Below, piece after piece: positions 14,404-21,678 of a stretch of 22,490 nt of DNA. The stretch is from positions 1 through 22,490 of the forward strand of contig JAWXCB010000052.1 in assembly GCA_034440455.1 (NCBI GenBank), in the 5' to 3' direction. Made by a program: the position numbers and the translations under genes. Source of the DNA: JAWXCB01 sp034440455 (GTDB lineage Bacteria; Bacteroidota; Bacteroidia; Chitinophagales; CAIOSU01). Below the pieces are notes generated by a model. The model ran no database searches, was not told the DNA's origin, and saw only the letters and a list, made by a program, of their open reading frames with translations. Each line of letters begins with the position of its first letter. The first letter of the stretch is position 1.

Positions 14404-15090
14404 ATGAAACTTCAGCGCGACAGAATTCTTTTTGAAGACAATCACATCATTGCGATTAATAAACATGCGGGTGAACTTTCACAAAGCGATGATACGGGCG
14501 ATACTTCTTTAGAAGATACGGTGCGTGTGTACATCAAAGAAAAATACAACAAGCCGGGAAACGTATTTCTGCAAGCAGTGCATCGCCTTGACCGTCCTGT
14601 GAGTGGCGTGATGCTTTTTGCCCGCACAAGCAAAGCCGTTGAGCGCATGACAGGGTTACTGCGCGAGCGTGAAGTAAAAAAAATCTATTGGGCTGTTGTA
14701 AAACAAAAGCCTCCGAAGCTGCATGATGAGTTAATCCATTATCTGAAAAGAATAGAAACCAAAAACATCACGAAAGCCATTCACGCGCCAACATCTGATG
14801 CGAAAGAATCAAAACTTACTTACCGTATTTTGAAATCTGCCGATAAATATTTTCAGATTGAAATCATGCTTGAGACGGGCAGGCATCACCAGATTCGTGT
14901 GCAGCTTTCTGAAATCGGTTGCCCGATTGTCGGGGATGTAAAGTATGGCTATGCAGCGCCTTTGCCTGATGCTTCCATCGCGCTGCACGCAAGAAAAATC
15001 GAGTTTATTCATCCGATAAAAAAAGAACCCATCGTTATCGAAGCTACTCCGCCCCGCTCTCCTATTTGGAAACGCTTTGACAGCCGCTAA
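14404..15090 (+). CDS. RluA-family RNA pseudouridine synthase
   Basis: 228 residues. HRLDRPVSGVMLFARTSKA at 60-78 is the catalytic motif with nucleophile Asp63. ILFEDNHIIAINKHAG is the usual start of the catalytic domain; REVKKIYWAVVK, TYRILKSADKYFQIEIMLETGRHHQIRVQLSEIGCPIVGDVKYG (the GRxHQIR---a--G-PI-GD--Y motif) and ALHARKIEFIHP follow. No S4 RNA-binding domain precedes it, so it is of the short RluA/RluC-like type without S4. It isomerises uridine in rRNA or tRNA; the exact site is not readable. It lies 23 nt after the T9SS-cargo gene, possibly co-transcribed, and ends at a strong terminator. Confidence 0.92.
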   Translation: MKLQRDRILFEDNHIIAINKHAGELSQSDDTGDTSLEDTVRVYIKEKYNKPGNVFLQAVHRLDRPVSGVMLFARTSKAVERMTGLLREREVKKIYWAVVKQKPPKLHDELIHYLKRIETKNITKAIHAPTSDAKESKLTYRILKSADKYFQIEIMLETGRHHQIRVQLSEIGCPIVGDVKYGYAAPLPDASIALHARKIEFIHPIKKEPIVIEATPPRSPIWKRFDSR

Positions 15091-15092
15091 AT

Positions 15093-15125
15093 AAAAATGT
15101 CCCGCTTCTTGAACGGGACATTTTT
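15093..15125 (+). terminator. Bidirectional terminator between the pseudouridine synthase and phasin-like genes
   Basis: Perfect 12-bp stem AAAAATGTCCCG / CGGGACATTTTT around a 9-nt loop, with T run on the plus side and A run giving T's on the minus side; placed 2 nt after one stop codon and 22 nt from the opposing one. Confidence 0.88.
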
Positions 15126-15147
15126 AATTGAAATAAAATTGAACTTA

Positions 15148-15684
15148 TTATTGCGCAGTCACATCCTCGCTTGCAGGAGCTTTCTCTTCCATAACGGGCG
15201 CGGATGGAGTTATTTTTTTCGGTGAAGCGGGTTTTGGTCTCGGCTTCACTGCTACTGTTCTTGCAACCACTTTTTGCGCTGCTGCTTTTACCTGCGCTTC
15301 CAATGTTTGAATTTTCTTGCGCAATTCTTTCGCTTCTTTTGATTTCAACAATTCATCTCTCTTTTTCAGGAACTCATCTCTCTTTTTTGTTAGTTCATTG
15401 TTCTTCACAAAGTCCTGAAATTTTTTCTCCAATTCTTTTCTGCGCGCTATCACCTTCTTGCGCGTATCTTCCACTGTCTTCTTAAAATGCGGCTCTTGCA
15501 CTTTTCCTTTTTTAACTAAGTCAGCAAAGGTTTTATTGAACTTGTTGCTTGTTTCGTCAGCCAAGCCTAAGCCTGCAAGGAATAAGTTTCTTAATGCTTC
15601 ATTACCTTGCTTTGGTTTTGCAGCGACTGTTTTCACTGCTGCTTTTGCCTTTGGTTTTGCTTTTGTTTTTTTTGATTGTGCCAT
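15148..15684 (-). CDS. Phasin/PHA-granule-associated-like protein, Lys/Ala-rich
   Basis: 178 residues from ATG 15684 (MAQSKKTKAK); the frame is open further upstream but that part covers the promoter. The basic head KKTKAKPKAKAAVKTVAAKPK is followed by NLFLAGLGLADETSNKFNKTFADLVKKG (about residues 31-60), the helix typical of polyhydroxyalkanoate granule-associated proteins (PhaI/PhaF-type, L-GLG-----E-----F--LV--G). Next come a long coiled coil (KKVIARRKELEKKFQDF ... KLRKKIQTLEAQVKAAAQ) and a Pro/Lys/Ala-rich tail like histone H1 or PhaF. It could coat granules and/or bind DNA. No PHA synthase is in the window, so the storage role is unproven. It neighbours groESL but has its own promoter. 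Confidence 0.68.
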   Translation of the reverse strand: MAQSKKTKAKPKAKAAVKTVAAKPKQGNEALRNLFLAGLGLADETSNKFNKTFADLVKKGKVQEPHFKKTVEDTRKKVIARRKELEKKFQDFVKNNELTKKRDEFLKKRDELLKSKEAKELRKKIQTLEAQVKAAAQKVVARTVAVKPRPKPASPKKITPSAPVMEEKAPASEDVTAQ

Positions 15685-15716
15685 GGAAGTTTTTTTTATG
15701 GTGAAGAATTTCAACC

Positions 15717-15747
15717 TAAATGTAGAGAATATTTCACTGAAATCAAG
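15717..15747 (-). promoter_or_regulatory. Predicted promoter of the phasin-like gene
   Basis: Minus strand: CTTG (15744-15747), 19-nt spacer, TACATTTA (15717-15724), one mismatch in each element. It decides the start: the open frame upstream of ATG 15684 would run across it. Confidence 0.55.
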
Positions 15748-15844
15748 GTTTTCAGGACATTTCTTTAAAAAAGAATCTGTTATCCGCACAATGAGCGGAT
15801 ATCCGTGTTCTTCCTTTTACCGCCAACCCTATTTTTCTTTAAAA

Positions 15845-15880
15845 CAAAAAACCCTGCCGTTTCCGACAGGGATTTTGTTT
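15845..15880 (-). terminator. Terminator of the groESL operon
   Basis: On the minus strand CCCTGTCG-GAAA-CGGCAGGG (one internal mismatch) followed by TTTTTTGTTTT, starting about 20 nt after the groEL stop. A-rich on the other side, as usual for a bacterial intrinsic terminator. Confidence 0.85.
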
Positions 15881-15898
15881 TTGAACATCGAGGGATGA

Positions 15899-17539
15899 TT
15901 ACATCATTCCACCCATTCCACCCATGCCTCCGGGAGGCATTCCAGCGCCTGCTTTTTCTTCTTCGGGCTTGTCCACTATCAAGGCTTCGGTAGTGAGCAA
16001 CATGCCTGCAATAGAAGCTGCGTTTTCGAGCGCTACGCGGGTTACTTTAGTCGGGTCAATTACACCGCTCTTGTAAAGGTTTTCATATTGGTCAGTGCGG
16101 GCGTTGTAGCCGAAATCACCTTTTCCTTCCTTTACTTTCTGCACTACGATGGAACCTTCGATTCCTGCGTTTTCGCAAATCTGGCGGAGTGGATCTTCAA
16201 TAGCCCTTCTCACGATTTGTACGCCTGTCTTTTCGTCATCATTAGCAGCGTCAACCTTGTCGAGTGAGCCTAAAGCGCGGATAAACGCTACTCCACCACC
16301 AGGCACAATGCCTTCTTCAACGGCAGCCCTTGTAGCGTGGAGCGCATCATCAACGCGGTCTTTCTTTTCTTTCATTTCAACTTCAGTTGGAGCGCCAATG
16401 TAAAGCACTGCAACACCGCCTGCCAACTTCGCAAGTCTTTCTTCGAGTTTCTCGCGGTCGTAGTCAGAAGTGGTCTTTTCAATCTGCGCTTTAATCTGAG
16501 CTACGCGAGCCTTGATGTCGGCTGATTTGCCTGCACCTTTTACGATTGTTGTGTTTTCTTTGTCAACTGTCACCTTTTCAGCGCGTCCAAGGTAAGTAAG
16601 GTCAGCAGCTTCGAGCTTGTAACCTCTTTCTTCGGAAATCAATGTTCCTCCGGTGAGAATTGCAAGGTCTTCGAGCATCTCTTTTCTGCGGTCGCCAAAG
16701 CCAGGAGCTTTTACTGCGCAAATTTTAAGCGTTCCACGAAGCTTGTTTACCACTAATGTAGCAAGCGCTTCTCCTTCGAGGTCTTCTGCAATGATTAAAA
16801 GCGGTTGTCCGCTCTGTGCTACCTTCTCAAGGATAGGTAACAATTCCTTCATGCTGGAAATTTTCTTATCGTAAATGAGGATGAGAACCCTTTCGAGGGA
16901 TGCTTCCATGTTGTCAGCATCTGTAACGAAGTAAGGAGAGAGATAGCCTCTGTCAAACTGCATTCCTTCTACAGTTTCGCTGTAGGTTTCTGTGCCTTTT
17001 GATTCTTCAACCGTGATCACACCTTCTTTGCCTACTTTCTTCATTGCTTCAGCAATTAGCTTTCCAATGATGGGGTCATTGTTTGCGGAGATAGAACCTA
17101 CCTGCTCAATTTTATTGAAATCATCTCCTACTTTCACTGACTGCTTCTTAAGGTCGGCAACAACTGCTGCAACTGCCTTGTCAATTCCACGCTTTAAATC
17201 CATCGTGTGCGCACCTGCGGCAACGCTCTTTACTCCACCACTGATGATGGACTGCGCTAATAATGTTGCTGTTGTCGTACCGTCACCGGCAAGGTCAGAT
17301 GTTTTGGAAGCTACTTCCTTTACCATCTGCGCGCCCATGTTTTCAGTAGCGTCTGCGAGTTCGATTTCTTTCGCTACGGATACTCCGTCTTTCGTGATAG
17401 AAGGTGCACCGTACTTCTTGTCAATCACCACATTACGTCCCTTTGGTCCGAGGGTTACTTTCACTGCATTTGCAAGCGTGTCAACGCCTCTTTTGAGGGC
17501 TTCTCTTGCTTCTGTGCTGTACTTAATGATTTTAGCCAT
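15899..17539 (-). CDS. groL: Chaperonin GroEL (Hsp60)
   Basis: 546 residues, normal length. The protein forms the 14-mer barrel that folds client proteins with ATP and GroES. Seen: N-terminal AKIIKYSTEAREAL, nucleotide loop TLGPKGRNVVID, TKDGVSVAKEIEL with Asp51, GDGTTTAT with Asp86, apical-domain stretch FDRGYLSPYFVTD, KAPGFGDRRKEMLEDLAILTG, AAVEEGIVPGGGVA, and the C-terminal Gly-Met tail GGMGGMGGMM that lies in the cavity. A single groEL directly follows groES by 37 nt. Nothing unusual in the catalytic residues. Confidence 0.98.
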   Translation of the reverse strand: MAKIIKYSTEAREALKRGVDTLANAVKVTLGPKGRNVVIDKKYGAPSITKDGVSVAKEIELADATENMGAQMVKEVASKTSDLAGDGTTTATLLAQSIISGGVKSVAAGAHTMDLKRGIDKAVAAVVADLKKQSVKVGDDFNKIEQVGSISANNDPIIGKLIAEAMKKVGKEGVITVEESKGTETYSETVEGMQFDRGYLSPYFVTDADNMEASLERVLILIYDKKISSMKELLPILEKVAQSGQPLLIIAEDLEGEALATLVVNKLRGTLKICAVKAPGFGDRRKEMLEDLAILTGGTLISEERGYKLEAADLTYLGRAEKVTVDKENTTIVKGAGKSADIKARVAQIKAQIEKTTSDYDREKLEERLAKLAGGVAVLYIGAPTEVEMKEKKDRVDDALHATRAAVEEGIVPGGGVAFIRALGSLDKVDAANDDEKTGVQIVRRAIEDPLRQICENAGIEGSIVVQKVKEGKGDFGYNARTDQYENLYKSGVIDPTKVTRVALENAASIAGMLLTTEALIVDKPEEEKAGAGMPPGGMGGMGGMM

Positions 17540-17576
17540 TTGTTATTTGTTTTTGTTGGTTTCGTGAATGAATAAA

Positions 17577-17858
17577 TTAAACAACTGCGAGAATATCAGA
17601 TTCGCGCATGATGAGCAGTTCTTCACCATCAACGGTGATTTCCGTGCCTGAATATTTTCCGTAAAGAACGGTGTCGCCTACCTTTACAGTGATTGGCTCG
17701 TCCTTCTTTCCGTTGCCTACTGCAACTACTTCGCCTCTCTGGGGCTTTTCCTTTGCAGTGTCGGGGATAATGATTCCGCCTTTTGTTTTTGTTTCAGCTT
17801 CCTGCGCTCTTACGAGGACACGGTCAGCCAATGGTTTAATGCTTACTTTCTTTGCCAT
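17577..17858 (-). CDS. groS: Co-chaperonin GroES (Hsp10)
   Basis: 93 residues. It forms the heptameric lid of GroEL. Marks: IKPLADRVLV (7-16), mobile loop ETKTKGGIIIPDTAKEKPQ (21-39) with the hydrophobic III contact, RGEVVAVGNG, VGDTVLYGKYSGTEI and the closing MRESDILAVV. First gene of groESL; the promoter and a long leader lie upstream (17859-18085). Confidence 0.97.
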   Translation of the reverse strand: MAKKVSIKPLADRVLVRAQEAETKTKGGIIIPDTAKEKPQRGEVVAVGNGKKDEPITVKVGDTVLYGKYSGTEITVDGEELLIMRESDILAVV

Positions 17859-18048
17859 GGTTTATTGGTTTTTAGTGAGTTAAAGTTGGTTTTGAAGTGA
17901 TTCTTGTTTGTCACATCTTGTGCCAACGACATTTTCAGGTCATTTTTACAGGAAAGTGTTGAAAATCTTGCACGATGGCATTAAATTCAAGGTTAGCTTG
18001 TGACAGAATTTCTTAGCCTGAAAGAATTTAACGCTCGTTTGGGCTAAG
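17859..18048 (-). promoter_or_regulatory. Long structured 5' leader of groESL
   Basis: From the predicted transcript start (about 18048) to the groES ATG there are about 190 nt without a gene. The leader begins with CTTAGCC, whose perfect complement GGCTAAG lies 23 nt later (18042-18048 and 18012-18018), closing a stem at the mRNA 5' end. A second dyad, TTGTCACAT-C-TTGTGCCAA on the plus strand (17908-17926), matches 7 of 9 and could be an operator or stem. No CIRCE (TTAGCACTC-N9-GAGTGCTAA) is present, so HrcA control through CIRCE is not supported. Confidence 0.55.
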
Positions 18049-18054
18049 GGGCAG

Positions 18055-18085
18055 CAAAAGTACAGTTAAAACATTTTGAAACAAA
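18055..18085 (-). promoter_or_regulatory. Strong predicted promoter of groESL
   Basis: Minus strand TTTG (18082-18085), exactly 19 nt, TACTTTTG (18055-18062): exact match to both Bacteroidota housekeeping elements. This implies expression from the main sigma factor with any heat response added by other means. Confidence 0.75.
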
Positions 18086-18187
18086 ACCCGTTGAACTATG
18101 AGAGTTTGGAGTTTGAAGTTTTGAGTTTGATGTGTTGGGAATAAAAGAAACGGCTAATCACTAACAACTGACAACTATCAACTAACT

Positions 18188-18910
18188 ATGACGCAATTAG
18201 ATGCCAACTGGATTACAACGGGGTTGATTGACTTTGAATACAAGAAGTATCTCCTCTTAGCTTATCTCCAGAAAATAGGGGCGCATTTCAACGAAAAGGC
18301 GCTTTATCCCTTTCTGTCCGATTTGGTTTTCCACTATTCTAATCTGGTTTCTATTAAAGAGAAGAAGGCGATTGCGGTAAACCAGTTTCCGAAGATGCTG
18401 ACGAAAATCGAGTTCCAGAACTTTAAACTGGAGTATGAGCAATTAGTTCATGATGACAAATACATGGAGGAAATCTCCAGCATTGTGGAATATGCGCTGC
18501 CGAAGCTGAAGGAGTATTTAAAGGAAGGGAAAGACCTGTATGAATTTGTGGAAGACAAATTATTAGTTTACCCGGTGGGTGTGATGCCGATAAAACCGGC
18601 TGCGGGCTACCTCTTTTTAAAGGAAAAGGACAGAAATGCTGTGCGCGTGTATGAATATGCCGTTACCCTCTTTGAAAATGCTGAAGAAAAATATCGCGGG
18701 TTGAAGACGCAGTTTGTAAGCACCTGTTATATCTCCATCACAAACACTTACGAAAACCTAAAGGTGGATTTAATCCGCAACAATAAAAACCTGCCGAACC
18801 CTGCGGCTTATGCCGTGGAGAGTAAACTTGATTTCCCGTTTGATGAAACCTTTTTGCCTGTTGCAAAAAGGGTGTTGGTGAAGAAAATAAGCAGCGATTT
18901 TAAGGATTAA
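18188..18910 (+). CDS. Conserved hypothetical protein, Bacteroidota type
   Basis: 240 residues, no signal peptide or membrane segment. Mostly alpha-helical and charged (FEYKKYLLLAYLQKIGAHFNEKALYPFLSDLVFHYSNL, IEFQNFKLEYEQLVHDDKYMEEISSIVEYALPKLKEYLKEGKDLYEFVEDKL) with one short segment VYPVGVMPIKPAAGYLFL in the middle and a beta-like TQFVSTCYISITNTYENLKVDLI. I do not recognise a domain; the overall pattern suits a conserved cytosolic protein restricted to Bacteroidota. It lies divergent from groESL, 103 nt beyond that promoter, behind A/T-rich tandem near-repeats (AGTTTGGAGTTTGAAGTTTTG and ACAACTGACAACTATCAACT types). No clear promoter of its own. Confidence 0.6.
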   Translation: MTQLDANWITTGLIDFEYKKYLLLAYLQKIGAHFNEKALYPFLSDLVFHYSNLVSIKEKKAIAVNQFPKMLTKIEFQNFKLEYEQLVHDDKYMEEISSIVEYALPKLKEYLKEGKDLYEFVEDKLLVYPVGVMPIKPAAGYLFLKEKDRNAVRVYEYAVTLFENAEEKYRGLKTQFVSTCYISITNTYENLKVDLIRNNKNLPNPAAYAVESKLDFPFDETFLPVAKRVLVKKISSDFKD

Positions 18911-18991
18911 GTACAGTCCTTCCTCTTCTGGAATTATCCGTTAGTATTGAATAATTGGTCTGTACGGGGAAATAATTTAATTTCAACGCAC

Positions 18992-19987
18992 ATGAACAAG
19001 CAGATGCCTTTCCTTCTGGTGGCAAGCATGAGCGCATTTGCGCAGCGACCTTCTTTTGATGCACAAACACAACCTCCCGCGCCTGATTATGCAGATGAAA
19101 AAAACTGGAGCGCCCTACCCTTTCGCACAGATGCGGCTGATGCGATTCCAAAGTCGGAAACATGGATAAATGATTCGCTGAAAGAAGTGGATGTGTTTTA
19201 TGTGCATCCCACCATTTATCAAAAAGGCAAAACTTGGAATGCGGATTTAGGTGATAAAAGGCTCAATAAGAAAGTGGATGAGAAGCCCGTGCATTACCAG
19301 GCGAGCGTATTCAATGAAAGTTGCCGCGTGTATGCGCCCCGCTACCGGCAGGCGGTTGTAGATGTATTCTATGAAAATAAATCAACGCCTGATGACAGCC
19401 ACAAGGCATTGGAATTTGCGTATAGCGATATAAAGCGCGCATTTGAATATTACATAGAACATTACAACAAGGGTCGCCCGATTATTATCTCTTCGCACAG
19501 CCAGGGTTCCGTTCATGCGCGGAAGTTGCTACAGGAATTTTTCGACACCACGAATTTGAAGAACCGCCTTGTGGCAGCATATATCGTGGGTATGGCAATC
19601 AACGAGAACATGTACAGCAATCTCAAAATTTGTGAAAATGAGAATCAAACAGGTTGCTTCGTGGGATGGATAAGTTACAAAACGGGACACGAGCCTGACA
19701 ACAAATTTTTCTTAGGCTCGCAAAGCGTGAACCCCGTTTCATGGAGCAGAGATACCGCATGGGTTGATAAATCAAAAAGCCTCGGCACGGTGGTGTTGAA
19801 TCTCAATAAGAAACACGCCCAATCGTGCTACACACAGGTAACAAGCAATCCCGGCATCTTATGGGTAAATACAAAAGCCCCGCTTGTGCGCTACATGAAA
19901 AACATGCACATCGTTGACTACAACCTGTTTTGGTATGACATCCGCGCGAATGTGAAAACACGGATTTCGGCTTTCTGGAAAAAGTAA
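18992..19987 (+). CDS. DUF3089 family alpha/beta-hydrolase-like exported protein
   Basis: 331 residues from ATG 18992 (MNKQMPFLLVASMSAFAQ, a short signal peptide); a longer frame needs TTG 18947 and gives no better signal. After the signal: DVFYVHPTIYQKGKTWNADL (67-86), VFNESCRVYAPRYRQA (106-121), AYSDIKRAFEYYIEHYNKGRPIIISSHSQGSVHARKLL (143-180) with nucleophile Ser170 in S-H-S-Q-G (the first Gly of GxSxG is Ser here), then LVAAYIVGMAI. CFVGWISYKTGHEP is also typical of DUF3089. The family is presumed to be secreted lipases or esterases with unknown substrate. It stands alone 82 nt after the hypothetical gene. Confidence 0.82.
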   Translation: MNKQMPFLLVASMSAFAQRPSFDAQTQPPAPDYADEKNWSALPFRTDAADAIPKSETWINDSLKEVDVFYVHPTIYQKGKTWNADLGDKRLNKKVDEKPVHYQASVFNESCRVYAPRYRQAVVDVFYENKSTPDDSHKALEFAYSDIKRAFEYYIEHYNKGRPIIISSHSQGSVHARKLLQEFFDTTNLKNRLVAAYIVGMAINENMYSNLKICENENQTGCFVGWISYKTGHEPDNKFFLGSQSVNPVSWSRDTAWVDKSKSLGTVVLNLNKKHAQSCYTQVTSNPGILWVNTKAPLVRYMKNMHIVDYNLFWYDIRANVKTRISAFWKK

Positions 19988-20008
19988 CTTCTGATAGTTT
20001 AATTCAGC

Positions 20009-20209
20009 TTAATTAAGCTGAATCTGTAGATTCTCTTGATAAATCCTTTTTCTTCTTTCTCTTCCCTTTTCCATGAGAATTGCAAACTCTTCCTCCGAAC
20101 GGAAACGGTTGGGATTAGGCACAATGCCGACTGATTTCAAATGACTTGAGCGGGTAGTGATAGACATCTGATGGTGCTGATTGAAAAACTCAGTATCCAC
20201 TTGAAACAT
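20009..20209 (-). CDS. Small hypothetical protein
   Basis: 66 residues from ATG 20209 (MFQVDTEFFNQHHQ); ATG 20146 (MSITTRSSHLKS) would give 45. The core LKSVGIVPNPNRFRSEEEFAILMEKGRERRKRIYQEN, a strand followed by a charged helix, looks like a real protein and resembles short Bacteroidota accessory proteins, but I do not know a function. It follows the eroded fragment at 20220-20462 by 10 nt, so the two were probably once one operon. A short partner after a larger gene could be an antitoxin; this is only a possibility. It converges with the DUF3089 gene. Confidence 0.5.
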   Translation of the reverse strand: MFQVDTEFFNQHHQMSITTRSSHLKSVGIVPNPNRFRSEEEFAILMEKGRERRKRIYQENLQIQLN

Positions 20210-20219
20210 TTCGAAGTCG

Positions 20220-20462
20220 CTAAAGGGCAAACTCCTTCACATAAAAGATGGCTGCAAGGATTGGATAGTCCACTAAAACCTTATTTATTTTTTCGGCAAA
20301 ATACTTATGCACCAACTCAAGGACCCTGCGCTTGTAGTCATGGTTTGTGTCAATGAATGTGCAATGATATTTGGGCGTTCATCAATTTCACTGCTACTGA
20401 GTGATCGGAGAGATTGTAGCCGTCATCGGGTTTCAGGAGTTCCTGCGCCTTCGCTCGCCTCT
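20220..20462 (-). pseudogene. Eroded gene fragment of unknown family
   Basis: Not an ORF of its own, but it reads as protein in two adjoining frames on the minus strand. The first is AKAQELLKPDDGYNLSDHSV then AVKLMNAQ (to about 20364); after a frameshift near 20360-20370 it continues YHCTFIDTNHDYKRRVLELV, then HKYFAEKINKVLVDYPILAA and IFYVKEFAL, stop at 20220-20222. Amino-acid composition and low stop density look like a real coding past. The upstream limit coincides with the hairpin TCGCC-TCT-GGCGA (20455-20467), so the 5' half was lost to repeat DNA. I do not recognise the family; an accessory (toxin, defence or mobile) gene would suit the setting but is not shown. Confidence 0.5.
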
Positions 20463-20564
20463 GGCGACTGAGCCTGTATCAGGCATCTTGCCTGTTTAAT
20501 ATTTGAAAACAAATAATGCCGGAGGCAGAAATAATCTTCACTCGCGTGACCCCGCTTTGCGGGG
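20455..20564. repeat. Cluster of short hairpins next to the eroded gene
   Basis: TCGCC-TCT-GGCGA (20455-20467), GCCTG-TAT-CAGGC (20472-20484), AGGC-ATCTT-GCCT (20481-20493) and the perfect CCCCGC-TTT-GCGGGG (20550-20564). Similar in style to the right-end hairpins. ATGCCGGAGGCAG at 20518-20530 recurs inverted at 22375-22387. Confidence 0.5.
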
Positions 20565-20746
20565 CAAGTTGCGAGCGAAGCAGTATCTTCTATGACAAAA
20601 CATGGATTCGCAAGCCGCTTTTCGACCGCTACGGTCAGCGGCTGTGCGAAGCGCTCACAGATGTGTTTATGGGCGAGCGCGACTACCCGCATGATGCGAT
20701 GAAACGCGCAGGAAAGTATCTGAAAGAATTGGTGGTGGCGGGGTAA
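20516..20746 (+). other. Open frame of doubtful origin, possibly a gene remnant
   Basis: 76 codons. The first half overlies hairpin repeats and is not protein-like. The second half, FYDKTWIRKPLFDRYGQRLC then EALTDVFMGERDYPHDAMKR and AGKYLKELVVAG, has good protein character (alternating charged/hydrophobic helix) up to the stop at 20744-20746. It could be the C-terminal remnant of a plus-strand gene whose front was replaced by repeats. Family not recognised. Confidence 0.35.
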
Positions 20747-20792
20747 GCGGGATTATCACTGTTTCACTTCCGGGTGGCTGTTACCAGTCCCA

Positions 20793-20882
20793 TTAAGCCA
20801 TTTTTATTCTGCCCTCACGCACTTGTTGCATGAACGCTTTCTTTTCGGATAAAGTCATGCCCTCCAGTATGGTGTGCGAATA
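20793..20882 (-). pseudogene. Leftover C-terminus of a second antitoxin
   Basis: Directly after the antitoxin's TGA and in the same frame, 29 codons read YSHTILEGMTLSEKKAFMQQ then VREGRIKMA and a TAA. LEGMTLSEKKAFMQQ parallels MHMTFAEEKAYLKKLL of the intact antitoxin just upstream, so this is probably the tail of a related antitoxin joined by recombination. No start codon of its own serves the whole segment. Confidence 0.45.
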
Positions 20883-21041
20883 TCAATTAACCGATTTTTG
20901 CGACAATAATTTTTTCAAATATGCTTTCTCTTCCGCAAAGGTCATGTGCATGATTTCCTTACTCAATTGGTCACGAATTTCACGCATGGTTTTTACAGCG
21001 TCAAAATTTTTCTCTTTTTTGTTCGTTTTATTTTTACTCAT
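20883..21041 (-). CDS. Putative antitoxin paired with the downstream-broken PIN toxin
   Basis: 52 residues from ATG 21041 (MSKNKTNKKEKNFDAVKTMR); ATG 21086 gives 67 and overlaps the toxin stop by 4 nt (ATGA), so translational coupling from there is possible too. FDAVKTMREIRDQLSKEIMHMTFAEEKAYLKKLL is the pattern of the short antitoxins found beside this PIN type in Bacteroidota and cyanobacteria: 'F(D/E)xVxxMRxIRDxxxxExxxMTxEE--AY'. The gene order is toxin first, antitoxin second, the reverse of the left-end pair. Frame intact. Confidence 0.62.
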   Translation of the reverse strand: MSKNKTNKKEKNFDAVKTMREIRDQLSKEIMHMTFAEEKAYLKKLLSQKSVN

Positions 21042-21082
21042 GGCTTTATTTATCTCTAATGGTTTCGTGATTGTTTCGCAGT

Positions 21083-21531
21083 TCATAACTCTAAAATTTC
21101 TTTTGGCGTTCTCATTTCAAGCATCGGATAATTGTGTTTCAAATTAACAGAGTTGTAACCTCTTATCCGTTTCAAGTTTACAATATGTTTGAAGTTCCAA
21201 CTCACAAGCACATCATCTCTGTTAATTGTTGCGATGGCAATATGCTGGCAGTCAGCTTTACTTGTTGCGCCAACAACTTTTTCGGAAATATATCTGTCTG
21301 CTAAAACCTTGCCTATTCCGTCAGTTCAACTCGTTGAATTTGTTTCTTAGAATACTTGTTCAGATGATTGCGAACATGTTCAGGGGAGCTAAGAAGTTCA
21401 GCTTGCAAAAGTTCAGAAACAATCAAAACGATTTCTCCCTGCTCAACATTCTTGAAAAATTCTTTGGTTGCTTCGTCAAATTCTTTGTCATAGAAACCGC
21501 CAACTACTGATGTATCAATATAAATCTTCAT
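21083..21531 (-). pseudogene. PIN-domain toxin split by a single-base frameshift
   Basis: ATG 21531 opens MKIYIDTSVVGGFYDKEFDE, then SELLQAELLSSPEHVRNHL and QRVELTE, stopping at 21313-21315. One base on, the other frame continues GKVLADRYISEKVVGATSKA, then DCQHIAIATINRDDVLVSWN, FKHIVNLKRIRGYN, PMLEMRTPKEILEL and TGA at 21083-21085. Together they make one ~149-residue PIN protein: Asp6 in YIDTS, Glu of the SELL-AEL block, Asp of ADCQHIA, and the VSWNFKHIVN motif that distinguishes this VapC-like group. A missing base near GGAATAGG (21313-21318) explains the split. Made as read, the product would lack the second and third catalytic acids. PIN RNases cut tRNA or other RNAs. Order toxin-antitoxin, overlap ATGA. 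Confidence 0.85.
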
Positions 21532-21678
21532 TGTTTGCTATCAAGCTACTCTAAAAAGTTATTGATAAAAATGAGTTTATCGTCTTTGAAAAGCCGTTCG
21601 TTTAAAACCCAAAAGATCAAGTTTTCTACCAGGATTGCGTCCCTAACGGGCAATTGCCATTAAGTTAAGGAATAAATT

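Noticed and set aside
15204..15898. Plus-strand frames opposite the phasin-like gene
   Set aside because: Leu/Phe-rich shadows of the Lys-rich gene on the other strand; terminators and promoter support the minus strand.
17908..17926. Sigma-54 promoter (TGGCAC on the minus strand)
   Set aside because: The -12 part TTGC is missing at the needed distance and a perfect main-sigma promoter exists upstream.
17859..18060. CIRCE/HrcA operator before groES
   Set aside because: No TTAGCACTC-N9-GAGTGCTAA or close variant on either strand.
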